Positions 9,919 to 18,699 are shown, counted from the stretch's first letter. The stretch: DNA of 45,481 nt from Pseudomonadales bacterium (GCA_028283025.1 JAPYNO010000047.1:1-45481), one strand, 5' to 3'. Numbers and translations are program-made. The notes: a model not told the origin generated them from the letters alone.

Positions 9919-11046
9919 TTAGCTTGGCAGTGAAATGCGGGTGGTCGACTGTGGTACACGGCGACCTTTGGGCAAGTCAAACTTCACTGCGCCACGATCT
10001 TTCATCCTAACAAGCAATTTATTCACATCAGGCTTTCGCATAGGTAATTGCTCAATAACGCAATTGGCGAGGCGTGCATACTGCGTATGAGTTTCCTTCT
10101 GCAATTTGGAGACGACAAGTGCGTCGGCCTCAAGAAAGTACTTGTCGCATCCGATGCCAGCCCTTCCTTGCTGTAGGGCCGCGCTTTCTTCAGGCGTGAA
10201 CAAGCTGCGTGGACTTTTCAATTGTTCGCGGGTCTCAATTTGGAGACGTTCAACTTTCTGCTGTACGTCACGAAATACCTCTAAGCCCTTGTCCGAAAAT
10301 GTACCCAAGAGAAGTCGCATCTTCACCCGCTCTTCGTTTGGATTCAGAATAGGGAAATCTGGGAGGTACTTCGCAGCGCCCAAGTTTTTGATCTGTCTCC
10401 GCAATAAATGTAGTACGCGCCGCTCGTTGCCCCATTCTTGGGGCAGGTTTTCGAACTGGGCATTCCAATTTGGATCGGCCAAGAAGCGCCCGAATGAACT
10501 TGCTACCAGTTGGTATCCCGCATGTCGATTCACAGGTTCCGCCATGAAATTTAGTAAAAATTCTCCTTCGCGATCCTTCAGAAACCGTAAGATACTATCG
10601 GAGCGAATGTTCCAGCCAGTTGGGTCTATGAAGGTGAAGGTAAATCCCCCTCTGCAAACTTCGGCGATTTGACCGAGGTTGTCTTCGAACTTACCTGGGA
10701 AAATCGATATTTCAAATTCATGGCGCATTCGAGCGTACTTTCGCAGTTTATTCATTGATTCAGGGTCTTTTTCGCAAAAGCAGAATCTAACCTTCAACCG
10801 CTTCCTTCCTCTCGATTGAAGGTCGGCTCGAACTGACTCAAGGGTACGTAGTGCCTGATCAAAAGAGGCATCAGAATAGTCTTCGTTTGCGACTCTCCAA
10901 GGACCGGCAAAAGCATCCACAAAATTGAAAACTTCAGAGCGGCCTTGAAAAGTCTTGTACGCGGCAGCTCGAAGATATTCAGTCAGAAAGCAATGCTTGA
11001 TATAGGAGTGCTCCCTGCCTTTGTAGCTAGAGAGTTGAGCCTCCAC
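9919..11046 (-). CDS. tcmP: Three-Cys-motif partner protein TcmP
   Basis: A 375-residue protein matching the TcmP family, named for its habitual pairing with three-Cys-motif proteins. Typical features are the N-terminal SSYKGREHSYIKHCFLTEYLRAAA, then FVDAFAGPW, RFCFCEKDPES and FTFIDPTGWN, which recall a Rossmann methyltransferase-like core; the biochemical role is unknown. The start is GTG, preceded by a strong AGGAAGGTGA ribosome site that also contains the stop codon of the upstream three-Cys gene, leaving a 3-bp gap. The two proteins are therefore translationally coupled. It converges on the SNF2 gene with about 200 bp between the stops. Family assignment is good; function is unknown. Confidence 0.8.
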   Translation of the reverse strand: MEAQLSSYKGREHSYIKHCFLTEYLRAAAYKTFQGRSEVFNFVDAFAGPWRVANEDYSDASFDQALRTLESVRADLQSRGRKRLKVRFCFCEKDPESMNKLRKYARMRHEFEISIFPGKFEDNLGQIAEVCRGGFTFTFIDPTGWNIRSDSILRFLKDREGEFLLNFMAEPVNRHAGYQLVASSFGRFLADPNWNAQFENLPQEWGNERRVLHLLRRQIKNLGAAKYLPDFPILNPNEERVKMRLLLGTFSDKGLEVFRDVQQKVERLQIETREQLKSPRSLFTPEESAALQQGRAGIGCDKYFLEADALVVSKLQKETHTQYARLANCVIEQLPMRKPDVNKLLVRMKDRGAVKFDLPKGRRVPQSTTRISLPS

Positions 11047-11049
11047 GCC

Positions 11050-11814
11050 TCACCTTCCTATCTGTGGGTTGGCTAAGAGGCTGTTTGGGACAATTGAGTC
11101 CGGAAAACCATTCCACTCACGTCCTTCAAGAAGCCTTCCTCCAGACTTGGGTCGTAGGCCACCCCACTGCTTGAAGAAAAATGAAACTCCCATAGCTTTG
11201 CACAGGTCGCGTAGTTCCACCGCCCACGTTTCTTCCATTCGCCTAGCGCGGGGCCCGCTCTCCCCACCGACAATCGCCCACGCAATTCCAGACAAGTCAA
11301 CATCTCCCATCGGCCCGAGCAGTGGCTCAAACGAAATGAATCGAGCAGGCGAGCGTATCTGGCGGAGGTGCTCGATACGTCCTTTGTGCGCTGCATCCTC
11401 AACCGAAACGCCAAGCCATATGTGTGGAGGGACGATGCCGCCGCTATAGCGGCGGGTTACATAGTTGCGCATCAGCGAACTACGTTTGGTCAGAATCTGA
11501 TAGACATGCCAATCTGCCGATTCCATCTCGTCAAACACTCTATCCACATATAGCCAATCAATCTTCTTGTGGAAAAGGTCGCTCATAGAATTGACAAAGA
11601 TCATGCGCGGTTTCTTCCAAGAGGCTGGTTGCTTCAAGCGGGATGGCCATTGGCGCAGATCAAAGCCTTGCTCATATGGATGCCCTTCAACGCCACGCCA
11701 TCGCTCAGCGAAGCGCTCTGCATAACAGTTGTCACAGCCCGGCCCAATCTTCGTGCAGCCAGTCACAGGATTCCATGTGACGTTGGTCCACTCTATTTGA
11801 GATGGTTGTCCCAT
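11050..11814 (-). CDS. Phage Gp37/Gp68 family (DUF5131) three-Cys-motif protein
   Basis: Member of the Gp37/Gp68 (DUF5131) family. Near the N-terminus are IEWTNVTWNPVTGC and the cysteine cluster GCTKIGPGCDNCYAER (C-x6-C-x2-C), reminiscent of, but not identical to, radical-SAM clusters. Later motifs are FVNSMSDLFHK, LGVSVE, RFISFEPLLGP, WAIVGGESG and FFFKQWGG. I placed the start at ATG 11814 because the protein then begins MGQPSQIEWT like relatives, with AAAGAG just upstream; an in-frame ATG at 11853 would add 13 residues. It is the first gene of a two-gene operon with TcmP. The family occurs in phages and in accessory islands; activity is unproven. Confidence 0.85.
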   Translation of the reverse strand: MGQPSQIEWTNVTWNPVTGCTKIGPGCDNCYAERFAERWRGVEGHPYEQGFDLRQWPSRLKQPASWKKPRMIFVNSMSDLFHKKIDWLYVDRVFDEMESADWHVYQILTKRSSLMRNYVTRRYSGGIVPPHIWLGVSVEDAAHKGRIEHLRQIRSPARFISFEPLLGPMGDVDLSGIAWAIVGGESGPRARRMEETWAVELRDLCKAMGVSFFFKQWGGLRPKSGGRLLEGREWNGFPDSIVPNSLLANPQIGR

Positions 11815-11894
11815 GTTTAGCTCTTTGGTATTTTCCTGCTGATTGATGCCCATCTGGTGGAGGGGATGAGCGAGATTGATTCTGATCTTGTCTT

Positions 11895-11923
11895 AGTATC
11901 ACCCAGCGCATTATTTTAGTCAA
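11895..11923 (-). promoter_or_regulatory. Predicted sigma-70 promoter for the DUF5131-TcmP operon
   Basis: Reading the minus strand, TTGACT (-35, 11923-11918) and GATACT (-10, 11900-11895) are separated by exactly 17 bases. The expected transcription start lies about 35 bases before the distal ATG at 11853 and about 75 before the ATG at 11814. This suggests that the TcmP pair is transcribed independently of neighbouring genes. Confidence 0.55.
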
Positions 11924-12060
11924 TCTAATATTCTGGTTCAGGACATGTGAGACTCCCGGAGCCTTGGAGGGACTGACTGGTCTCGTCCAAGGATGAGCCG
12001 GCGAACAGCCCACGCCAGAACCCCGGGCGACGGTTCGGATACTCTTGGTTTTCCACAATC

Positions 12061-12443
12061 AAAAAGGACGCCGAACCATGTAATTCTATTCCAAGCCACA
12101 CGTCTGACTTAAGCGCTGGCGAACTTGAACCTGCTGAGGACGCCTTCAAAGGCATCAAGCCCGGCGAGACCATTGAAGTACATTGGGTGCACACCTCATG
12201 TGATGCGAGCCCCGGCGAAGGTCTTGGCGCGTGTGTGCCAGAGGGTTGCACAAGCCCGCTTTTGCGCGTTGAAGCACAGGTGTTTCTCGTTGTCAACAAT
12301 CCCCAAGCGCTAGACTTCACCGCGCTTACCTATGGTGGCAATCAGTTGGGCGGGCGGCAGCAGGCAATGTGTTCAACGAGACCAAGTCGCATGGCGTGCG
12401 GGAATTGGTGACAGCACCGGAATTGCTTTCGCTGGTTGAGTGA
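12061..12443 (+). pseudogene. Decayed delta-class (CDSPE-type) carbonic anhydrase
   Basis: The plus frame from about 12109 reads AGELEPAEDAFKGIKPGETI, then EVHWVHTSCDASPGEGLG, CTSPLLRVEAQVFLVVNN and FTALTYGGNQL. This matches the core of delta-class / cadmium-type carbonic anhydrases. After GGNQLGGRQQ the reading frame breaks. In another frame the family C-terminus follows directly: GNVFNETKSHGVRELVTAPELLSLVE and a stop at 12441-12443. The middle segment between the tyrosine-glycine region and VFNE, which in intact members spans several tens of residues, is missing. The N-terminal part with the zinc-site histidines is absent or unrecognisable, as is a start codon. The gene is dead. The left boundary is approximate. 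Confidence 0.75.
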
Positions 12444-12492
12444 CCGGCGCTCAGACGCTCGCACTTGAATCTCATCGAGAAAGAGCAGGCTC

Positions 12493-13623
12493 TTAGCGCG
12501 TCATTTCCAAGTATCCATCTCCAAGATATTCGCCGTTCAAATCGCTCACTCGCACCAGCCCTTCCCAATAGCGCACCGTCGTGCGCATGAGTTGGTCATC
12601 GACGGCTGCTTCAACGAGATAGGCGCCGAGTCCGTCGAGTTCGACCTGCCATGCGACGACATAGGCGTCGCCATCAAACTCGACCTCGCGTCGGGGTGAC
12701 ATCGTGAATTCGTGGCTCTTGAACCTGATCATGTGTCCCGACGCATCGCGGTGCATCGCATAGTTGAAGGCATCACGTTCACCTGATTCGCGCACCAACT
12801 GGTAGAGCATCAGTTCGCTGCCATCCTTCAGCATGAGCGCCATCCAGTCCCAACCAACTAGGCCCTGAGGCAAGGGCTGAGTGCTCCATTCGCGGTCGAG
12901 CCAAGCCCATCCAACCACTGGCACTTGTCTCTCGTCCCAAGTCAGACTGCCCTGCACCGACATGCGCGGGATCGAGTAGTAGTGGGAAGCAGCCTGCTCG
13001 GACTTGGCGGAATAGCCTTCGAGACCTTGCAAAATTGGCGCTTCAGTGGACGCTAATCGCAGATCTACGCTGATATCCTCGCTTTTTGCGACGAGGTGAA
13101 GTGGAGAAAAGCTGTCGCCAATGCTCTGCACCGACGCGCCGGGCAAACGCAAGCTGAACGGCTCGTTTTGAACATATGTCAATCCCGGCAACTCTCGTGA
13201 CAGCGCCTCATCGAACCTGTGCGCCCCGTCCGCCACATTGGTGACCGCGAAATGGCTCATGTATACCTGCGTCGAGCGCCAGCCTTCTGGGTCCGGCTGA
13301 GGACTGAGCGCTCGGCGAAAGAATACGAGCTGGGCGCCGAACTCGGCCGGGCGATTCAAAGGCAGTACCTGTTCCACACCACGCCATAGAACGAACGTCC
13401 AATACCACCATTCTTGGCGAAAGGCCGGATGCGGGCCGTGATCTCTGGGCAATTCAATTGCCACATCTGGCGAAGCCGAGGCGAACGGCTCTCCACTCAT
13501 CGCACTGGTCGATTCGTTCAGCACTGCGCCTGCTCGCAGGCCGCCGAACTGCTCCGAACTCGGCGGCTCGGCGCAGCCTGCGAGCAGCAGCAAGCTAGAC
13601 AGTCTCGTCAGTCGTCGCCACAT
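12493..13623 (-). CDS. AttH/CrtC-like lipocalin-type lipoprotein
   Basis: A 376-residue protein with a lipoprotein signal peptide: MWRRLTRLSSLLLLAGC puts the lipobox cysteine at about position 16. The mature part matches the AttH / hydroxyneurosporene-synthase (CrtC)-like fold: HGPHPAFRQEWWYWTF, then QLVFFRRAL, YMSHFAVTN, HYYSIPRMSVQGSL and GWAWLDREWSTQPL. Members next to FtsX-type permeases are usually annotated as secreted or carotenoid-1,2-hydratase-like proteins; no substrate is known. The gene overlaps the end of the permease gene by 29 bp, as in att-type operons (ATPase, permease, lipoprotein). A carotenoid reaction is unlikely, because no carotenoid genes are nearby. Confidence 0.85.
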   Translation of the reverse strand: MWRRLTRLSSLLLLAGCAEPPSSEQFGGLRAGAVLNESTSAMSGEPFASASPDVAIELPRDHGPHPAFRQEWWYWTFVLWRGVEQVLPLNRPAEFGAQLVFFRRALSPQPDPEGWRSTQVYMSHFAVTNVADGAHRFDEALSRELPGLTYVQNEPFSLRLPGASVQSIGDSFSPLHLVAKSEDISVDLRLASTEAPILQGLEGYSAKSEQAASHYYSIPRMSVQGSLTWDERQVPVVGWAWLDREWSTQPLPQGLVGWDWMALMLKDGSELMLYQLVRESGERDAFNYAMHRDASGHMIRFKSHEFTMSPRREVEFDGDAYVVAWQVELDGLGAYLVEAAVDDQLMRTTVRYWEGLVRVSDLNGEYLGDGYLEMTR

Positions 13624-15961
13624 GCGAAGCCTCCCGAGTCATCCGCCACGGAATAAGCGCCGCCGTCACCACCACAAGCAGGCCAATGCTTGCAAATAGG
13701 AGCATCAACCAGCCATCCATATCGAAACGAATCGAAAATCCGAACGCCAAAGGCGTCACGCGCTGGCACAGCATCCAATTCATGATCAAGGCAAGCAGTA
13801 ACGAACAAGGCAGCACCAGCACGGCGAGAACTGTCGATTGTCCCGCCAAGAGCGCAAGCAACCGCTCGCGAGACATGCCGATTGCGCGCAACAAACGAAG
13901 TTCCCGAAGGCGCGTGAGATGCAACTGATTGAATCCACTGAACACCCCGAAGACGGCCACGAGCAGCGCAACCATGCTCAAGGCATCGCTGACCCAGAAA
14001 GTTTCCTCCAACGCCTGCATGGCGCGCTCGCGCAGTTCTAAGGTGGATTCAGGGGCAAGGGCAAACTCGGTTTGGATGCGGGAGCTCACTAGAGCCTCCA
14101 TGCCAGGCTCGATGTGGATGCGCACCGCATCAATATGCGTGTCGTCAAAATACTTGTCGGCAACCATCCTTGACATGACGAGCCTCGGGCCGAGCGCACC
14201 AAAGTCGTTGAATACATGCGCGACCGGCAAGAGCGCCTGCCCCTTTTGGCCGGTCACGCGCACCATGCCAGGCTCGTGACCACGAGCCAACTGACTGTTG
14301 ATCAACACGGCATCGAGCGGCGTGTCAATGGGTGCGCCGTAGCGAGCGAGCTCTTGAGCGCTGTATTCAATCAGCCGCACCTCGGCGCGCAGCGTCCCGA
14401 CGCGCGCTGCCGCAGTGTACGAGACACGCATCGAGTCCACGCCCGGAAGCTCCGCGATGGCATCAATGACCGATTGCGGCAGAGCTTTGGAATCCGCATC
14501 CAATGATAGTTGCCCATCGAGTCGCATATCCAAAAAAGCATTGAAGTCACGTTTCAAGCTCGCCACCATGAGCTGCATGGCAAGCGCGACAGCAAGCGCC
14601 AGAATGAAGGCGCTGATAACAGGAAATAGTCGCAGCCCGTGCGTGGCACTACCGCGGACGATCTGCATAGCCATCAGGCGAAGGCCCACGAAGCGCCGCC
14701 TAGACACCCAATTCAATTGCACCCAAGTGCTCTGCGCAACAAGCACAAATGCGGCGCCAAGCACGAGAAATGCACCGGCGAGTCCCAAGAATGCGCCTAG
14801 AATGAGTGCGCCAAGTGCAGCGCAGGCGACCCCAGCCCGCATCCATGGAGCGAAACGCTGCACTTGCATTCGTGGCTGCGCGAGCCATGTTCCGAGCAGG
14901 CTTACGCCAACCCCAACAAGCACCGCCTTGATCAAAAGCCAGTTATCAAAGAGCGACGCATCGAGCTTGCCCATGCCGCCGAGTTTGATCACGAGCGTCG
15001 CCAAACCGAAGCCGAGCGGCAGTCCGATGAGGCATGCGAGCACGCCAAGCGCACTCGCCTCGCGATGCACATGGCTGGCAATGGCGCTTGTCGCAACGCC
15101 TAAGCCACGCAATCGATGCACAGTCGGCGCTCGGCGCAAGGCCATGCCAGCGGCGCTCTGATAGGCGATGAATCCGGCCACCAACAGGCAAAGGACAGAC
15201 AATACGCCGAGATTGAACATGATTGACTTGGCGAAGCGCCGGACAGGCAGCTCTTCGTCAGGCGTTGAAATGATGTAGCCCACGCCTAACAGATTTTGGT
15301 CGATCGGGCTTTGATACGCCGCCCCTAATCCAACGAAGAGCTGATCAAGCATGTCGAGTAGGCTTGGGCGCTGCGGGACAGTCACCAACGCCAGTGCGGA
15401 AATGTCGTCTTGACCGAGCAATTCGGATACGGTGGCGATATCCGCAATCAGTAGACGATCATCCGACCCAGTGTGGGCGCCTATCACCGACAGACCTTGC
15501 GCTTGAAGCTCGGCGCGCTTGTCCTTCGCGGCACTCTCAGGTACAAGCACTGCTTTCTCGGTGATGAGCTTTGTTGCGTCGGTCTCGATAGCGGCGCTCG
15601 AGTTCGCGCGCGCGCCGAGCATCGCCACCCAATCGATGCCGAGTATGCGCCAGCCATTGCCCAACTGTCCCTCAATCAAGGGAATCAGCGCTTCGACTCC
15701 CGGCACCTGTCCCTTGGCTAATCGATTTTGCAGCTCGACATAATCTGCGAGCGTGATGGCCGCACTATTTCCCCGGCGCGCAATGGTGCCAGGCAGAGCA
15801 AAGGGCTGAAGCGCATCGAGATTTTGTTCGACGCGCGCATTCAGAAGATGCACCGTTGTGACTGAAGCTACTGCGATGGACAGGCCGAGAATCGCCGCTG
15901 CAAGCGACCATTTGCCTCGTACAAGCTCACGCAATAGTGCTCGGCGCAGCAGTGCTCTCAC
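13595..15961 (-). CDS. FtsX-like ABC transporter permease (AttFG type)
   Basis: A 788-residue inner-membrane permease with about ten membrane segments in the duplicated FtsX/MacB arrangement. There is an N-terminal helix (about 17-40, LAAAILGLSIAVASV), a periplasmic domain, a first core around 245-390 (LGVLSVLCLLVAGFIAY, LGVLACLIGLPLGFGLATL), helices near 395-470, a second periplasmic domain, and a C-terminal core (SMVALLVAVFGVFSGFNQLHL, LLALLAGQSTVLAVLVL, LMLLFASIGLLVVVTAALI). Such permeases work with a LolD-like ATPase to handle lipoproteins or lipids. It overlaps the AttH-like lipoprotein gene, but the ATPase gene expected upstream is absent. That position holds an IS30 remnant, so the transporter is probably orphaned unless the ATPase is elsewhere. 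Confidence 0.88.
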   Translation of the reverse strand: MRALLRRALLRELVRGKWSLAAAILGLSIAVASVTTVHLLNARVEQNLDALQPFALPGTIARRGNSAAITLADYVELQNRLAKGQVPGVEALIPLIEGQLGNGWRILGIDWVAMLGARANSSAAIETDATKLITEKAVLVPESAAKDKRAELQAQGLSVIGAHTGSDDRLLIADIATVSELLGQDDISALALVTVPQRPSLLDMLDQLFVGLGAAYQSPIDQNLLGVGYIISTPDEELPVRRFAKSIMFNLGVLSVLCLLVAGFIAYQSAAGMALRRAPTVHRLRGLGVATSAIASHVHREASALGVLACLIGLPLGFGLATLVIKLGGMGKLDASLFDNWLLIKAVLVGVGVSLLGTWLAQPRMQVQRFAPWMRAGVACAALGALILGAFLGLAGAFLVLGAAFVLVAQSTWVQLNWVSRRRFVGLRLMAMQIVRGSATHGLRLFPVISAFILALAVALAMQLMVASLKRDFNAFLDMRLDGQLSLDADSKALPQSVIDAIAELPGVDSMRVSYTAAARVGTLRAEVRLIEYSAQELARYGAPIDTPLDAVLINSQLARGHEPGMVRVTGQKGQALLPVAHVFNDFGALGPRLVMSRMVADKYFDDTHIDAVRIHIEPGMEALVSSRIQTEFALAPESTLELRERAMQALEETFWVSDALSMVALLVAVFGVFSGFNQLHLTRLRELRLLRAIGMSRERLLALLAGQSTVLAVLVLPCSLLLALIMNWMLCQRVTPLAFGFSIRFDMDGWLMLLFASIGLLVVVTAALIPWRMTREASHVATTDETV

Positions 15962-16066
15962 TGCGACAAGTCTCGCGGTGTCGTCTCGGATACCTTCATA
16001 GATCGGTCACCGCATATCTTGTAGCAGCTCGAAATCTCTCTACTCTCAACCTGCAAGGGCAACGCT

Positions 16067-16334
16067 TCAGAAGTGAAGAAGGGCCGGGTGGGGGAACATC
16101 CTCCGGTTCGCAACAACGATGGAGGCTTGCCATGGCAAAGAGCGACACCCACCTGACCCCGGAGGAGAGATACTACATCAAGGAGCGCCCGGAGGCGGGG
16201 GATTCGCGCTTGGAGATCGCGAGGTCGATAGGGCGGTCGCCGTCGGCGGTGTCGCACGAGACCACCCGTCGAGGTCTTGCAAAATGCCTTCGATTCTGGC
16301 GAAATTAGCGTTTTACCGAACGTTTCACTTCTGA
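16067..16334 (+). mobile_element. IS30-family remnant (MITE-like) with inverted ends
   Basis: A perfect 11-bp inverted repeat, TCAGAAGTGAA at 16067-16077 and TTCACTTCTGA at 16324-16334, bounds 268 bp that contain only the start of an IS30-type transposase. An intact IS30 element is about 1 kb or more, so this is an internally deleted copy. It lies between the start of the FtsX permease gene (15961, minus strand) and the amine oxidase gene (16355, plus strand), inside what would be their promoter region. No clear target-site duplication was seen. Confidence 0.65.
16132..16308 (+). pseudogene. Truncated IS30-family transposase (N-terminal HTH only)
   Basis: ATG at 16132 opens a frame reading MAKSDTHLTPEERYYIKE, then AGDSRLEIARSIGRSPSAVS and HETTRRG. 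This is the helix-turn-helix N-terminus of IS30 transposases (compare THLTxEERxxI and SxSEIAxxLGRSxSTISRE). Similarity stops near 16275 and the frame ends at 16308. The DDE catalytic domain is entirely missing, so no active transposase can be made. Confidence 0.7.
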
Positions 16335-16354
16335 CTTGAATGTAGGGATTGTCA

Positions 16355-17785
16355 ATGTCGCCTTCTGAGTTGCCTTGGACGGCACCTTCAATTTTGTCCC
16401 GTAGGCAGTTCACTGTCGGGCTCGCTGCCGTCGCACTTAGTGCGTCGCGCCTTGCTCGTGCCGATAGGCGCCCGCGGCCAGATGTGTTGGTGCTTGGTGC
16501 AGGTCTCGCTGGCCTGTCGGCGGCGCTCACACTCAAGCGCGCTGGCGCCAAAGTAGTCGTCCTTGAGGCGCGTGAACGTGTTGGCGGGCGCGCTTACACC
16601 TACAATGAATTGCCGGATAACCCAGAGATCGGCGGCGTCGAAATCGGCAATTCCTATACCCGCATGCACGCTTGGGCAAGCGAGTTCGGCCTCGATATCG
16701 AACCATCAAAATTCCCGCGCGGCCTCACTGTGCATGTTGGCGGCGTCACCATGGACGCATCGGAATGGGCGGGATCAGCAACGAATCCCTTAGCCGAGTC
16801 AGAACGCGAGATTGCGCCCAATCGTCTACAGGGTCATTACTTGCGCCAAGATGTGCCGCTTATGCGCGCCGAGCTCTGGGATTCGCCTCGTTCCGCCGCC
16901 ATCGATGTGTCCATCAGCGATGCGCTGCGCGCGCGCGGCGCGTCCGAAGCGGCCATTGAGCTGATCAACATTGCCGGGACGCACAATCACAGTGACCGCA
17001 TGAGCGCGCTCATCCCTTGGCGCTCAGTGCGCATGTTTGAAACCGAGACCGGCGTTGGCCGATTGGCGGCTGGCACTGATGAATTGCCGAAGGCGATGGC
17101 CGCTGAGCTTGACGCAGCGGAATTGCGACTGCAAGCCCCGGTGGGCGAAATCGAAGTAGGAAAGCGCGGCGTTTCGGTGACAACGCATTCAGGCGAATTT
17201 TTCCATGCCGCGCAGTGCATTTGCACCTTGCCCGTTGGGTGCTTAAGCGATGTGCAGATCAAGGCGCCATTGAGCACGGCTCAGCACGAAGCCATTGACG
17301 CCATCGAATACACCAAAGTCAGCGTTGCGCTGATGGATGCTGAACCGTTCTGGGAAGACGATGGTCTGTCGCCGAACATGTGGACGGATACGCCGCTTGA
17401 GCGCATTTTTCCGCGAACCAACCGTGCCACTGGTGATATCGTCGGCCTCAAGGTGTTCGTGAACGGGGATGGTACGGATGCCATCGATACCTTGAGCGAT
17501 CAAGCCTTTGCATCCTTGGCGGTCGATACCATCAGAAAAATCCGCCCGGCCTCGCAAGGGAGAAGGCTCGAAGTCAGGTTTCGTCATAGCTGGGGCCGTG
17601 ACCCGTTTGCCCGTGGCGGCTATGCCGCTTGGCCGCCGGGTAAGGTGTCGGCTTACCGCAGCGCCTTGCGTGAGCCAGTAGAGCGCCTGCACTTCGCAGG
17701 TGAGCACATGGCATTGGATGCCCCCGGCATGGAAGGCGCGGTGCAATCAGGCGAACGCGCCGCCGACGAGATATTACGCACATAA
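16355..17785 (+). CDS. Tat-exported FAD-dependent amine oxidase
   Basis: A 476-residue flavin amine oxidase-like protein. The N-terminus has a twin-arginine signal, LSRRQFTVGLAAVALSASRLA, so it is probably exported folded with FAD. The dinucleotide-binding motif VLVLGAGLAGLSAAL (about 46-60) and EARERVGGRAYT follow. The C-terminus has the FAD-binding LHFAGEHMALDAPGMEGAVQSGERAA. I preferred ATG 16355 to the TTG at 16349 because AGGGA (16344-16348) then sits 6 bases upstream. The closest named relatives are monoamine oxidase / polyamine oxidase types; the substrate is unknown. It precedes a DUF1838 gene by 25 bp, in a likely operon of exported proteins. Confidence 0.88.
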   Translation: MSPSELPWTAPSILSRRQFTVGLAAVALSASRLARADRRPRPDVLVLGAGLAGLSAALTLKRAGAKVVVLEARERVGGRAYTYNELPDNPEIGGVEIGNSYTRMHAWASEFGLDIEPSKFPRGLTVHVGGVTMDASEWAGSATNPLAESEREIAPNRLQGHYLRQDVPLMRAELWDSPRSAAIDVSISDALRARGASEAAIELINIAGTHNHSDRMSALIPWRSVRMFETETGVGRLAAGTDELPKAMAAELDAAELRLQAPVGEIEVGKRGVSVTTHSGEFFHAAQCICTLPVGCLSDVQIKAPLSTAQHEAIDAIEYTKVSVALMDAEPFWEDDGLSPNMWTDTPLERIFPRTNRATGDIVGLKVFVNGDGTDAIDTLSDQAFASLAVDTIRKIRPASQGRRLEVRFRHSWGRDPFARGGYAAWPPGKVSAYRSALREPVERLHFAGEHMALDAPGMEGAVQSGERAADEILRT

Positions 17786-17810
17786 CACATTGATACTTGA
17801 GGAACTCCCG

Positions 17811-18695
17811 ATGAAACCAACGATCCTTCTCCTTCTTGCCATGCTCGTCTGTGGCGGGCTGTCCGCAGACATGCTTGACCCGCAGCACCCGCGCGACGCT
17901 CTTACCATACAGCGCAAGGTCTTGTGTTCGACCATTGACGGTGAGCCTACAACGTTCTGGTGGGCTGGCGATGCCTATTCAAGACGCCAAGGTGAGCGCG
18001 ATAAGCCGCTCTTTCGCGTTGAAGGCATGAACATTCGCGCCTGCGTGACCGATAACCATCCTGAGCGCGGGCTTGGCTACCGCATGGTTTCGCGCGAACT
18101 TCTGATCTACCGCGATGTCGAAACCGGCGAGGCGATCACTACTTGGAAGAATCCTTGGAGCGGCGAAGTGGTCGATGTGCTGCATGTTGCCAACGACCCA
18201 GTGAACCATTCGGGGTACGAGCGCAATCGCGATGGCTCGCCCTCCACATGGAGCGGCATGATCACCGAGGGACAGTGGCGAATGAACATCACCGTCCCGC
18301 TCTTTTATCCGAACCCGCTCGCTTCGGCGTACCAAGAGGAAATCGGCGGCACTTATCACGCCACCGAAATGTTCAACTTCTTTGGCAATACCGATGACCT
18401 GCTCGACCCTGACACTACGACAGCGGCAAGGCAGGTCGGCTGGGCGCGTATCTCCGACTGGCTGCCTTGGATGAAGATGCAAGGACGTGAAGGCAGCATC
18501 TACATGCACACCGCTGGCCTCAGGTTATCGTCCTGGGACGCATTGCCAGATAGCATGAAAGCAGAGATCGAAACCTACTACCCCGACTACAAGAACCCGC
18601 CGCCGCTCGATGATGATCGAGTCAACGTCACAAGCTGGATGTACTATCAGCGCGTGACCGAAGGCACGGAAGTGGCGCCTGATCGAGGCGAGTAA
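17811..18695 (+). CDS. DUF1838 family exported protein
   Basis: A 294-residue protein with a cleavable signal peptide (MKPTILLLLAMLVCGGLSA, cut probably before DM). The rest matches DUF1838: FRVEGMNIRACV, RELLIYRDVETGEAITTWKNP, VLHVANDPVNH, ATEMFNFF and GWARISDWLPWMKM. The family is exported and has no known function; it is often found in proteobacteria that degrade complex organics. The start is ATG 17811 with GAGGAA about 8 bases upstream. It follows the amine oxidase gene on the same strand and is probably cotranscribed; a shared periplasmic role is inferred only from position. Confidence 0.85.
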   Translation: MKPTILLLLAMLVCGGLSADMLDPQHPRDALTIQRKVLCSTIDGEPTTFWWAGDAYSRRQGERDKPLFRVEGMNIRACVTDNHPERGLGYRMVSRELLIYRDVETGEAITTWKNPWSGEVVDVLHVANDPVNHSGYERNRDGSPSTWSGMITEGQWRMNITVPLFYPNPLASAYQEEIGGTYHATEMFNFFGNTDDLLDPDTTTAARQVGWARISDWLPWMKMQGREGSIYMHTAGLRLSSWDALPDSMKAEIETYYPDYKNPPPLDDDRVNVTSWMYYQRVTEGTEVAPDRGE

Positions 18696-18699
18696 CTCT

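Noticed and set aside
11854-12060. Possible N-terminus of the carbonic anhydrase remnant and overlapping minus-strand frames
   Set aside because: No family residues could be recognised before about 12100, and the minus-strand frames are rich in Ser/Pro like antisense shadows; only the promoter at 11895-11923 is kept.
12493-13623. Annotation as carotenoid 1,2-hydratase (CrtC)
   Set aside because: Only the fold is shared; the lipobox and the permease partner point to an AttH-like role, and no carotenoid genes are present.
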